DNA of 34,606 bases from Erysipelotrichaceae bacterium (GTDB lineage Bacteria > Bacillota_I > Bacilli_A > RFN20 > CAG-826). The notes under the pieces were generated by a model. The model was not told the DNA's origin. It did no database searches and was given only the letters and a program-made list of their open reading frames with translations. The stretch covers positions 1 to 34,606 of the forward strand of contig JAAYSH010000037.1 of the NCBI GenBank assembly GCA_012518415.1, in the 5' to 3' direction. The stretch's first letter is position 1. Each line of letters opens with the position of its first letter. Position numbers and translations under genes: made by a program. Positions 17,465 to 25,429 of this stretch are shown piece by piece.

Positions 17465-18501
17465 GAGTTTTCCTCCTTCGCCCGAAGTTGACCACATGCC
17501 GCATCAATATCAGTTCCAAATTCTTTGCGCACGGTTGTTGTAATTCCCCGTTTAATTAAACGGTCTAAAAACGCAGATACGCGATTATTTGGCGTGCGCT
17601 GGTACGGAAGTTCTTCAACTGGATTAAATGGGATTAAGTTTACATATCCGTTTGTTCCGCGGATTAAATCACTTAATTCATCAGCGTCTGCAAGTGAGTC
17701 ATTAACGTCTTTAAGTAAAATATATTCATAAGTAACGCGGCGATTTGTCATTTTTTCGTAGTATTTAATCGCTTCCATTAACGCTTCTAATGGATAAGTC
17801 CGGTTAATTTTCATTAACCTTGAGCGCGTCTTATTATTTGCAGCGTGAAGCGAGATTGCTAAGTTAACTTGTAAGCCTTCATGGGCGAACTTTTTTATTT
17901 TATCTGGGATTCCGCATGTTGAAATTGTTAAGTGACGGGCGCCAATTTCTAGTCCGTATGGGTGATTAATCAAACGAATAAAGTTAAGAACATTATCATA
18001 ATTATCAAACGGTTCTCCTGTCCCCATAACAACAACATGAGTTACTCTTTCACCGTTACCTTCTTCACGGAGTAAATCATTCATGATAAGTACTTGAATA
18101 AGCATTTCACCAGTTGTAAGGTCACGGCGTTTTCTTAGTAAACCCGAGGCGCAGAAAGTGCAGGCCATATTACAGCCAAGCTGGCTTGTCACACAAACAA
18201 CATTCCCGTAACTATATCGCATTAATACAGCTTCTACGAGCGCGCCATCTTCAAGTTCGATGAGTAATTTAATTGTCCCATCACTACTTACTTGTTTTGT
18301 ATGAACTTTTCGCTGAGGAAAATAAAAATCGCTAAGTAGTTCCTCACGAAATACTTTTGATATATCACTCATTTCACTAAAATCAGTTACTTGTTTTTTA
18401 TATACCCACTTAAAAAGTTGGGTCGCGCGGTAATTACTTTGACCGCGGTTTGCTAGTTCTTCTTGAAGTAATTCGTAAGAAAAATCATAAAAATTAAGCA
18501 T
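17461..18501 (-). CDS. rlmN: 23S rRNA/tRNA adenine-C2 methyltransferase RlmN
   Basis: RlmN is a radical SAM enzyme that methylates C2 of A2503 in 23S rRNA and of A37 in some tRNAs. In the 346-aa product the iron-sulphur cluster cysteines CNMACTFC are C110, C114 and C117. C103 and C336 match the two mechanistic cysteines. The GTGEPFDN motif is present. An ATG at 18507 lies almost on the AAAGGAAG site; the ATG at 18501, eight bases after it, is preferred. The gene overlaps the end of the rsmB-like gene by eight bases and the start of prpC by four, so all are in one transcript. Confidence 0.96.
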   Translation of the reverse strand: MLNFYDFSYELLQEELANRGQSNYRATQLFKWVYKKQVTDFSEMSDISKVFREELLSDFYFPQRKVHTKQVSSDGTIKLLIELEDGALVEAVLMRYSYGNVVCVTSQLGCNMACTFCASGLLRKRRDLTTGEMLIQVLIMNDLLREEGNGERVTHVVVMGTGEPFDNYDNVLNFIRLINHPYGLEIGARHLTISTCGIPDKIKKFAHEGLQVNLAISLHAANNKTRSRLMKINRTYPLEALMEAIKYYEKMTNRRVTYEYILLKDVNDSLADADELSDLIRGTNGYVNLIPFNPVEELPYQRTPNNRVSAFLDRLIKRGITTTVRKEFGTDIDAACGQLRAKEENS

Positions 18502-19747
18502 CTTCATCTTCCTTTCTTTTTAATAGCGCATAATAAAATATCGTGTCATATTTATCAAACGGGAGAAATTGTTTTTCTTTTACTAAGGTAAAGTTCGGAT
18601 TACTTTCTAAGAATTCACTTATAAGGGCGTGTGATTCTTTATTAGAAAATGTATCAACTAAATATAGTAAATGTCCCCCCTTAATTACGTGGCTAGCAGC
18701 CTCATTTAAAGTCGCTTCTTGGTGAGCAATTATTTGATCAAGTTTACTCATATCAAAATGCACAAAGAAGTCTGCCTCTTTTCTAATTTTATCAAAAGAT
18801 GAGGATTTCGGGAAAATAATAACTGCATCTTTTTTACTGCGGATAAATGTAATAAGTAAGTTATGATCGGCTTTATATAAAAACACATTAGATAAATCAT
18901 AGTATTTATCAATTTGTTCAAAATAAAGTTCATCTTGAAGTGAGGGCAAGGCTAGATCAATTTTTAGTTGCTTTGAAAATGTAAGCGATAAGTCCACAAC
19001 ACTATTAGAGCGGTTTTCATCAATAATTAAACATTCATCACCTTTTTTAAGCGGCAAATATTTTAAAGCTTGTTCAAGGGCAAAGTTATGTAAATAAATT
19101 TCATTATTTAAAAACGCTGCATCATTTTCAAGGTCAATTCCGGTGTAAGTAAAAGTATTTGTGACTGGACCTTTTTTGTATGCATAAGGTTTAGTTAAAA
19201 TATTTTCTAGCTTCCCGTCTTTAATATTTAATTTTACTTGTGGAAGTGCATCGTTATTAACTTTTCGCAGCAGCGGCATAAAAATCCGCGGATTAATATT
19301 TTTTCGCCACATCTTTATTAAGCCAGGTGGTAAATTATATAAAAGTCCAAAATACGCGTCACTTTCTTGTTCTTCTTTACTAACTTTTGGTAAGAGGCCA
19401 TTAAACTGAAGTGAGAGATTAAAAAGACTTTGTGCGGCTTCTAAATTAAGTTTATGCTCACTTATATAAAAGTTATTAAGATCACTGACAATTTCTTCTT
19501 TACTTAGTTTATGGCTAAAATGAACATCGGCTAAAATAATTAGCCAAAATAATTTTTCTTCACCTTGTAGTTTTTTTGGTGAGTGTTTATCAAGGAAGGC
19601 AAAAATTCTTAGGTGATACTTAAGCGCGGTATTTAAAATCATTGCTTCACGGTTATGCGTAAATAGTTCGCTTACTTCAGTGACTTTTTTACCTTGTTCA
19701 AAGATTGCGTTTAAACTTGCTAAAATGTTTTTACTTACTAATTTCAT
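18494..19747 (-). CDS. RsmB-like protein without methyltransferase active site (probable pseudoenzyme)
   Basis: The 417-aa protein lies where rsmB, the 16S rRNA m5C967 methyltransferase gene, stands in Firmicutes and follows its plan: a NusB-like N terminus (1-130), a linker with LLRKVNNDALPQVKLN (159-174), and a Rossmann-like C terminus. Landmarks remain at VIKGGHLLY (354-362) and DTIFYYALL (401-409). The active site is gone. SAM motif I (normally DLCAAPGGKT) reads IIDENRSNSV. The PCS box is PKS with K314. The TCS box is VDT, with D365 in place of the catalytic Cys. The only cysteine is C239. The frame is intact and coupled to rlmN, so it is probably expressed. It has no visible ribosome-binding site and may be translated from a leaderless mRNA. 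Confidence 0.8.
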   Translation of the reverse strand: MKLVSKNILASLNAIFEQGKKVTEVSELFTHNREAMILNTALKYHLRIFAFLDKHSPKKLQGEEKLFWLIILADVHFSHKLSKEEIVSDLNNFYISEHKLNLEAAQSLFNLSLQFNGLLPKVSKEEQESDAYFGLLYNLPPGLIKMWRKNINPRIFMPLLRKVNNDALPQVKLNIKDGKLENILTKPYAYKKGPVTNTFTYTGIDLENDAAFLNNEIYLHNFALEQALKYLPLKKGDECLIIDENRSNSVVDLSLTFSKQLKIDLALPSLQDELYFEQIDKYYDLSNVFLYKADHNLLITFIRSKKDAVIIFPKSSSFDKIRKEADFFVHFDMSKLDQIIAHQEATLNEAASHVIKGGHLLYLVDTFSNKESHALISEFLESNPNFTLVKEKQFLPFDKYDTIFYYALLKRKEDEDA

Positions 19748-19755
19748 ACATTAAA

Positions 19756-19764
19756 AGTATACCA
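19756..19764 (-). promoter_or_regulatory. Extended -10 promoter of the rsmB-like operon, leaderless
   Basis: The minus strand reads TGGTATACT (TGn plus TATACT). Only eight bases, TTTAATGT, separate it from the ATG at 19747, and they hold no Shine-Dalgarno. Transcription should begin within two bases of the start codon. Confidence 0.55.
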
Positions 19765-19813
19765 TTATTAAATAAAAAAATAATCTGCGATTGTACAGAT
19801 TATCTTAAATTTG

Positions 19814-19845
19814 CAAACAAAAACGCCGCATTTCGGCGTTGTTTG
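19814..19845 (-). terminator. Rho-independent terminator after the gmk-priA operon
   Basis: The core stem AACGCCG/CGGCGTT (7 bp, loop of five) has an outer CAAAC/GTTTG stem and a small bulge. On the minus strand it runs into TTTTTGTTTG. It lies between the Cys-tailed protein gene and the rsmB-like gene, and therefore separates the two operons. Confidence 0.75.
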
Positions 19846-19866
19846 TTTTATTTGCTACTTTTTTCC

Positions 19867-20430
19867 TTAATCGTTGCAGCTGCAATCTTCATCTTCATCA
19901 CAGTCGCACTCATCATCACAGCATTCATCATCATCGCCTTCGCAACAAGATCCGCGTTTTGAATCTTCTACGTATTTACCTTCTTCAAAATCATATCCTT
20001 CGAAAACATTGCCTAAGTAAAGTGTATTTTCATCGACTTCACTTAGATCATCTTCTTCAAAGTAGTCATCATCATTAAATAAGTTTTGTTCACCAATAAA
20101 GCGAGGGAAGTCACTACTTGCACGCGTATATACTTTACCTTCAACGTATTCAAAATATAAGGCCATATTTAAGACGTAGTCTTTTGTTGCTTCTAAAATA
20201 TAATCGGCGATTTCTTCTTCGTACTTAGCATAATCTTTTGGCATATTAATAATTGTTACCGCGTGCCAGGAAGTTTGTTCAACGCCGTCATGGAAAATGT
20301 ATGAGCGAGGAGCATAGAAAAATACTTCCTCATCTTCATTACCAATTATTTTATTAATTGCTTGTCCGGCTTGCTTTGATAAGCGACCAGTAATATATTC
20401 ATCTAGTCCTAATATTTTAATAAAAATCAT
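19867..20430 (-). CDS. Tautomerase-like (DUF1904-type) protein with a Cys/Asp-rich tail
   Basis: The 187-aa protein has an N-terminal part of about 110 residues that looks like the DUF1904 group of tautomerase-fold proteins (MIFIKILGLDEY start, then SYIFHDGVEQ and a helix rich in E and A). This match is tentative. From about residue 115 the chain becomes acidic, and the last 29 residues carry all eight cysteines of the protein with 15 Asp/Glu, in groups such as SCCEGDDDECC and ECDCDEDEDC. Such a tail suggests metal binding, but no known motif fits. The Shine-Dalgarno AAGGAG lies ten bases before the ATG. It follows priA by 31 bases and ends the gmk-priA operon, where Bacillus has def and fmt. 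Confidence 0.7.
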   Translation of the reverse strand: MIFIKILGLDEYITGRLSKQAGQAINKIIGNEDEEVFFYAPRSYIFHDGVEQTSWHAVTIINMPKDYAKYEEEIADYILEATKDYVLNMALYFEYVEGKVYTRASSDFPRFIGEQNLFNDDDYFEEDDLSEVDENTLYLGNVFEGYDFEEGKYVEDSKRGSCCEGDDDECCDDECDCDEDEDCSCND

Positions 20431-20461
20431 AACGTATTTACTCCTTTTTTATGTAGTTAGA

Positions 20462-22657
20462 TTAAATATCAAGTGTATCGACATCAATATTAATTGTAAC
20501 ACGAGTGTTTTCAATTAGTGGCCTGAACGCTTTAAATAATTCCGGTTTTATCTTAAAGTAATTTTTGTATTTAATAATAATATTTTGGAAGTAGTAACCA
20601 CCAAGATAATCAATGTATGGTAATAGTGGTCCTAGTACTTCAGCGTCATCTTTGAGTTTAACTTGTAAATCACTTGTAAGAATCGCAGCTGTTTTTGCGG
20701 TTAGTGTTTTATCTTTAGAAGAAATACTTACTTTCATTAAATATGAATAAGGCGGATAATTATGCATATTTCTTATGCGCATTTCATAGTTATAAAATGT
20801 TTCATAATCTTGTTTAGCAGCAAGATTAATAACGTAGTGGTTTGGCATATTTGTTTGAATATACGCACTGCCTATTTTATCACTTCGTCCGCTTCTGCCA
20901 ACCGCTTGAGTTATAAGCTGGAAGGTAGTTTCACTTGAGCGATATGAAGGGAAGTTAAGTCCTAAATCAGCAAGAACAACACCAACAAGGGTGACATTAG
21001 GGAAATCATGCCCTTTGGCAATCATTTGTGTCCCAATTAAGATATTTGCTTCTTGATCAGCAAATTGTTTCAACGTTTTTGCAATTTTTGAGCGTACTTT
21101 TGCACTATCACTATCAAGGCGAAGCGTTTTGGCATTCGGGACGAGTTTATTAACTTCTTCTTCAACGCGCTGTGTGCCAAATCCTGTTTTCCAAAGTGTT
21201 TTATTTTGACAGTTTGGACAAGTAGTTGGGAAAAATTCAACATGGTCGCAGTGATGACATTTAAGCATTTTATCAAACTCATGATATGTAAGTGTTGCCT
21301 GGTCATTTGGACATTTAAATACGTGATTACAGCTGCGGCAATTTACATACGTTGCATAACCGCGGCGATTAATAAGTAAAATTGCTTGTTCGCCCTTATT
21401 CACGACTTCTTTTAATTTACCTAGTAGTTGCCTTGAAAATATAACACTTTCTGGAGCGAAATTAGTTGGGTTTTGCATATCAATAATATGCGTGGTTGGT
21501 AAAGCTTGTTCATTAATTCGTTTTGGTAAGCGTAAGTGTTTATAAACCCCTTTAAGGGCTCGAGTTCTTGTTTCAAGTGAGGGGGTTGCTGAACCAAGTA
21601 AAACTTTGGCACCACTTAATTGCGCCCGGAAAAGGGCAACTTCACGAGCATGATAATAAGGATCAGTGCTTTGTTTATAACTTTCAACATGTTCTTCATC
21701 TAAAATAATTAAGCCTAAGTTTTTTACTGGTGCAAAGATTGCACTTCGGACGCCGACAACAATTTGAGCCTTACCACTTGCAATCCGGCGGTATTCATCG
21801 TAGCGCTGAGCGTTAGTTAACTCACTATGCAGGACTGCAACTTCTTCACCGTAGCGCGATAAAAACATCTTGACCATCATCGGAGTAAGGGCGATTTCTG
21901 GGACGAGCATAATAACTCCCTCGCCCTTTTTTACATATGCTTCGGCTATTGCTAAATAAACTTCAGTTTTCCCGCTTCCCGTTACACCTTCTAAAAGGGC
22001 AACACTTTGCGTAGCAACAAAAAACTCTTCAATAACTTTATTTTGATCGGTTGTTAATTTTGGTTTACTTTTGCGGTTAACTTTAGGTAATTCGTAGCGG
22101 CGTTTTTCTTTATATTCGAGCTTAAAATGACCGCTTTCTAGTAGTTTACTTACACGGTAGTCATTACCTGCATGTTTTCTTAGTGTTGGTCCATTACTTT
22201 TAACAAATAAATAAGTCTCCGTTAAAGCGGGGGTTAAGTCACTATCATCATCTTTAGCGATACTTACATACGTATCGTAGGCGATTTTTGGTCCGCTTAG
22301 TGCTCCCCTTGTTGGTCTTAGTGAAACGGGGAGCATTGCTTGTAAGACACTTATATGCGGGGCATAGTAGTAACTAGAAACGATTTCTGAAAGTTGGACT
22401 AATTCGTTTGATAATATCGGTGCCTCATCAAGGACACTAATGATTTTTTCAACAACGAATCCGCGCTTTTTTTCAACTTCTTCGATACTTAAATGAGTTT
22501 GTTCAACTTTTAGCACGTATCCAACGAGTTCTTGTTTATTAAACGGCACATATACGCGCATACCTGGTTCGATGGTTAAATCGCCATCGTAAGCATATAA
22601 AAAGGGGCGATCAAGTGACCGCGCTTTTAGTTCAATTAAGACATCGAGTAAAACCAA
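20462..22657 (-). CDS. priA: Primosomal protein N', replication restart helicase PriA
   Basis: PriA recognises stalled forks and reloads the replication machinery. The 731-aa protein has the N-terminal DNA-binding region, a helicase core with Walker A GVTGSGKTEVY and the DEEH box in LIILDEEHVESYKQ, four paired cysteines (CRSC, CPND, CHHC, CPNC region) that bind zinc, and the late motifs GTQMIAKGHDF and QAVGRSGR. All are typical. The start codon is TTG, seven bases after GAGGTG that overlaps the gmk stop. The frame shows no better alternative. gmk-priA adjacency is the Bacillus order, but rpoZ and coaBC, which lie between them there, are absent here. Confidence 0.96.
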   Translation of the reverse strand: MVLLDVLIELKARSLDRPFLYAYDGDLTIEPGMRVYVPFNKQELVGYVLKVEQTHLSIEEVEKKRGFVVEKIISVLDEAPILSNELVQLSEIVSSYYYAPHISVLQAMLPVSLRPTRGALSGPKIAYDTYVSIAKDDDSDLTPALTETYLFVKSNGPTLRKHAGNDYRVSKLLESGHFKLEYKEKRRYELPKVNRKSKPKLTTDQNKVIEEFFVATQSVALLEGVTGSGKTEVYLAIAEAYVKKGEGVIMLVPEIALTPMMVKMFLSRYGEEVAVLHSELTNAQRYDEYRRIASGKAQIVVGVRSAIFAPVKNLGLIILDEEHVESYKQSTDPYYHAREVALFRAQLSGAKVLLGSATPSLETRTRALKGVYKHLRLPKRINEQALPTTHIIDMQNPTNFAPESVIFSRQLLGKLKEVVNKGEQAILLINRRGYATYVNCRSCNHVFKCPNDQATLTYHEFDKMLKCHHCDHVEFFPTTCPNCQNKTLWKTGFGTQRVEEEVNKLVPNAKTLRLDSDSAKVRSKIAKTLKQFADQEANILIGTQMIAKGHDFPNVTLVGVVLADLGLNFPSYRSSETTFQLITQAVGRSGRSDKIGSAYIQTNMPNHYVINLAAKQDYETFYNYEMRIRNMHNYPPYSYLMKVSISSKDKTLTAKTAAILTSDLQVKLKDDAEVLGPLLPYIDYLGGYYFQNIIIKYKNYFKIKPELFKAFRPLIENTRVTINIDVDTLDI

Positions 22658-22670
22658 ACCAGTTCACCTC

Positions 22671-23258
22671 TTAGCGATTCCGTAGTTTTTTACTAATAAT
22701 ATTAGCAATTTCATCTGCGGCTTGTTCAATTGTTTCATTAATAACTGTATACATATATTTGTTGGTTAATTCCATCTCATTGCGGGCTTTGGTCAGTCTT
22801 TCTTTAATTACATCATCTGCCTCACTGCGGCGGCCACGGATGCGCTCTTCAAGCTTTGCAAATGATGGCGGCATTAAAAAGATTGTTAGAAGCCCCTTGT
22901 CACCTTTACAAGCCTGCATAACTTGATCAGCACCTTCGACTTCAATTTCTAGAATTACATTTTTTCCTGCTTCGCGAAGTTTATCGACATTTTGTTTCGG
23001 GGTTCCGTATTTATGACCGACGAAGGTTGCATGTTCTAAAAAATTTCCAGCTTTAAGACAAGAGTCAAATAATTGTTCAGTAACAAAAAAGTAGTCTTCA
23101 CCTTCGACTTCATGAACTCTAGGTTCTCTTGTTGTCATCGATATTGAGTATACAAGATTTAGTTGTGGGTGCTTTTCCATGAGCGTTTTTCTTACGCTAC
23201 TTTTACCAACTCCGCTTGGGCCAGAAATAATTATTAATAAGCCTTTGAAAGTAACCAC
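22671..23258 (-). CDS. gmk: Guanylate kinase
   Basis: The enzyme phosphorylates GMP to GDP with ATP. The 195-aa sequence has the P-loop SGPSGVGKS (12-20), the GMP-binding TTREPR and GEDYFFV motifs and the RxxGRR-like IRGRRSEADDVIKERL lid region, all standard. The start is GTG, because no ATG or TTG lies in a suitable place. The AGCGAG just before it is a poor ribosome-binding site, so the start is less certain than the identity. It is first in the gmk-priA operon and divergent from rqcH. Confidence 0.96.
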   Translation of the reverse strand: MVTFKGLLIIISGPSGVGKSSVRKTLMEKHPQLNLVYSISMTTREPRVHEVEGEDYFFVTEQLFDSCLKAGNFLEHATFVGHKYGTPKQNVDKLREAGKNVILEIEVEGADQVMQACKGDKGLLTIFLMPPSFAKLEERIRGRRSEADDVIKERLTKARNEMELTNKYMYTVINETIEQAADEIANIISKKLRNR

Positions 23259-23282
23259 CTCGCTTATAAAACTAATATATTA

Positions 23283-23311
23283 ATTATTAGGGATGTAACA
23301 CATAAAGTCAA
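23283..23311 (-). promoter_or_regulatory. sigma-A type promoter of gmk-priA
   Basis: On the minus strand TTGACT (23311-23306) and AATAAT (23288-23283) are 17 bases apart, about 24 bases before the gmk start. It lies back to back with the rqcH promoter in a 93-base gap. Confidence 0.6.
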
Positions 23312-23326
23312 TGTATATCATAAGTA

Positions 23327-23335
23327 TGTTATAAT
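23327..23335 (+). promoter_or_regulatory. Extended -10 promoter of rqcH, very short leader
   Basis: The plus strand reads TGTTATAAT, a perfect extended -10. Sixteen bases separate it from the rqcH ATG, and these hold a GAGG site, so the mRNA should start at or next to its ribosome-binding site. Confidence 0.55.
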
Positions 23336-23351
23336 TTTTTTGAGGTAATTT

Positions 23352-24869
23352 ATGGCTTTATCACACGCTTTTATTAGTACAGTTGTTAACTTAACTAAAG
23401 ATGAGGTTGTTGGTTCAAAACTTGGGCGACCACTTCATTTACTAACTGGACATTTTGCGATTCCCTTATCTTCGAATTGGCAAAATAAGTTTATTATTGC
23501 TCTAAATCATAGTGAACCATATATCGCTATAAGTGATGCCTCACTCCCTTCAAGTGGAGCGTCTTCACAGTTTTTTCAAATTTTACGGCGCGAATTAACA
23601 AATGCTTCCGTTGAAAATTATTTTATTTGGCCAAATGACCGGATTGTTGAGTTAGTTTTAACTAACTACACGCCTGCCTATGAATTAGTAAAAAGGCGGT
23701 TAATTATTGAATTAATCCCGATGCAGCCGAATTTAATTTTACTTGATGAAACAGGAAAAATCATTACGCTTTGGCGAAGATCAAAATCACTTAATGTTAA
23801 CCGGCCTTTAATGGTGAATTTAATGTATGAACCACCTAGTTATGGGGCGGTTAAGTCAATGTTTTCGAAGGCGGAGGCAAAAGAGTTAGAAACATTAAGT
23901 GAAGTTCCTAATACATTTAATCACATATATGTGACAAATAATAATGTATATTCAGTCATTCCCTTAACCCATTTAGGAGAAAGTAAACTTATAACTGTTA
24001 GTGAGTTTTTCTTAACCCGCTACGAGGCCCTACTTGCGCGGAGAAAAAAAGACTTATACGATGATGTTTTTAAAGTAATTCGCAGAAAAAATAAGCAACT
24101 AAAAGTTAAAGTTAAGCGCCAAGAAAATGATTTAACGAAAGCCAAAGAGCGGCTTAATTATAATGATATTGGTAATTTGCTTTTAACATATCAAAATGAA
24201 GTTCCTAAATATGCCAGTCAAGTTAATTTAGAATCGATTGAAATTAAACTTGATAATAAATTAAATGTATTTGAAAATGCGAATAAATATTTTGAAAATC
24301 ACCGCAAGGCCAAAGTCGCTGTTGTTAAAATTGCTGAGCAAATTAATAAAACAAAAGCAGAGTTAGAGTATTTTAACAACTTACAAAGTCAACTACTACG
24401 GGCGAATGAAAGTGATTTAAAAGATATTAAAACTGAATTAAATGAAGGCGGTTATTTAAGTTCAAACAATAAATCACCACGGAAGAAAAAGGTTAAAACA
24501 ATTTATCCATATATTACTACTTATGATGGCTTTGAAATTGGTTACGGTAAAAATAATTTACAAAACGATCATTTAACATTTTCACTTGCTAGAGGAAAAG
24601 ACTACTTCTTCCATGCCCTTAATTACTCTGGTGCGCATGTAATTATTTTTTCAAGTGATCCTTCAAAAGCTGCGATTGAAATGGCGGCATCAATCGCCCT
24701 TTATTTAAGTGGCGTTAGTAGCGGTGAAGTATATATCGCCGATAAAAAAGATGTAAAAAAAGCTCCAGAACGAGGCAAGGTCCATATATTAAAATTTGAA
24801 ACAATATATTTAAATAAATTGCATCCAGATTTAGAAAAAGTTATGCATAACTCAAAACGGATGAGTTAA
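23352..24869 (+). CDS. rqcH: Ribosome quality control protein RqcH (NFACT family)
   Basis: The 505-aa protein is the bacterial Rqc2/NEMF homologue, which binds stalled 50S-peptidyl-tRNA complexes and recruits tRNA-Ala to add C-terminal alanine tails. It shows the NFACT-N domain with the D96-R97 pair in NDRIVELVL, needed in characterised RqcH for tRNA recruitment. A long helical, coiled-coil middle follows (about 225-370), then an NFACT-R domain starting YDGFEIGYGKNNLQND. The NFACT-R segment YFFHALNYSGAHV departs from the usual WLHxxxxPGSHV. The protein is a little shorter than the usual 550-570 aa. It is monocistronic and converges on trmL with only three bases between the stop codons. Confidence 0.92.
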   Translation: MALSHAFISTVVNLTKDEVVGSKLGRPLHLLTGHFAIPLSSNWQNKFIIALNHSEPYIAISDASLPSSGASSQFFQILRRELTNASVENYFIWPNDRIVELVLTNYTPAYELVKRRLIIELIPMQPNLILLDETGKIITLWRRSKSLNVNRPLMVNLMYEPPSYGAVKSMFSKAEAKELETLSEVPNTFNHIYVTNNNVYSVIPLTHLGESKLITVSEFFLTRYEALLARRKKDLYDDVFKVIRRKNKQLKVKVKRQENDLTKAKERLNYNDIGNLLLTYQNEVPKYASQVNLESIEIKLDNKLNVFENANKYFENHRKAKVAVVKIAEQINKTKAELEYFNNLQSQLLRANESDLKDIKTELNEGGYLSSNNKSPRKKKVKTIYPYITTYDGFEIGYGKNNLQNDHLTFSLARGKDYFFHALNYSGAHVIIFSSDPSKAAIEMAASIALYLSGVSSGEVYIADKKDVKKAPERGKVHILKFETIYLNKLHPDLEKVMHNSKRMS

Positions 24870-24872
24870 AGG

Positions 24873-25376
24873 TTATAAAAAGTCATCACCTTTAATTGTT
24901 TCCATTTTGCTGAGCCCTTTAAAGTTTTGCTGCCTTGCTACTTCATAGGCCACGACTGCGACCGCATTAGCAAGATTTAGTGACCGGGTGTTAATTGCCA
25001 TCGGGATTCTTAAAAGGCGGTCGCGGTTATTTCGCAGGATTTCATGAGGTATCCCGCTTGATTCGCTGCCAAACATAAGAAAATAATTATGCCCGACTTT
25101 AGAAAAATCAAAGTCGCTATATGGTTTACTTCCGTAGCGGGTGATGTAGTAAATATCTGCGTGCGGATAAGCTTTATTAAAATCTTCATAAGATTCATAA
25201 TACGTAAACATCGATTTATGAATGTAGTCTAATCCGGTTCGCTTTAAGGAGTCTGTATCGAGTTTAAAAGTTAGCGGGCCGATTACATGAACATGAGCAC
25301 TTAGCGCATTCGCGCTCCTTAATATATTTCCCGTATTTGCAGGTTTTTCTGGCTTATATAAGACAATATGTATCAT
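24873..25376 (-). CDS. trmL: tRNA (cytidine/uridine-34 2'-O)-methyltransferase TrmL
   Basis: This 167-aa SPOUT methyltransferase methylates the ribose of the wobble base in some leucine tRNAs. The family's hallmarks are present: LYKPEKPANTGNILRSA near the N terminus, LMFGSESSGIP, and the knot segment RIPM followed by RSLNLANAVAVVAYE. The length matches TrmL, and there is no N-terminal extension as in larger SpoU proteins. AAGGATGG upstream serves as ribosome-binding site. Its promoter shares a symmetric -10 with the divergent phosphotransferase gene. Confidence 0.94.
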   Translation of the reverse strand: MIHIVLYKPEKPANTGNILRSANALSAHVHVIGPLTFKLDTDSLKRTGLDYIHKSMFTYYESYEDFNKAYPHADIYYITRYGSKPYSDFDFSKVGHNYFLMFGSESSGIPHEILRNNRDRLLRIPMAINTRSLNLANAVAVVAYEVARQQNFKGLSKMETIKGDDFL

Positions 25377-25414
25377 ATGTAATTACCATCCTTTTGGGCT
25401 TATTTACTAAATGT

Positions 25415-25422
25415 ATTATAAT
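25415..25422. promoter_or_regulatory. Symmetric -10 shared by two divergent genes
   Basis: ATTATAAT is its own reverse complement, so TATAAT is read on the plus strand (25417-25422) toward the phosphotransferase gene and on the minus strand (25420-25415) toward trmL. The two start codons are only 53 bases apart. The plus-strand -10 is seven bases before its ATG, which predicts a leaderless mRNA. The minus-strand leader would be about 32 bases. Confidence 0.5.
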
Positions 25423-25429
25423 ATAAAAG

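Noticed and set aside
19870-19940. tcatca-type trinucleotide repeats that look like a microsatellite
   Set aside because: The repeats are irregular and explained by Asp/Glu codons of the tail. No perfect tandem array is present.
19839-20078. Plus-strand open frame rich in His opposite the Cys-tailed protein gene
   Set aside because: It is the mirror of Asp/Glu codon runs (tcatca repeats) on the coding strand and has no ribosome-binding site.
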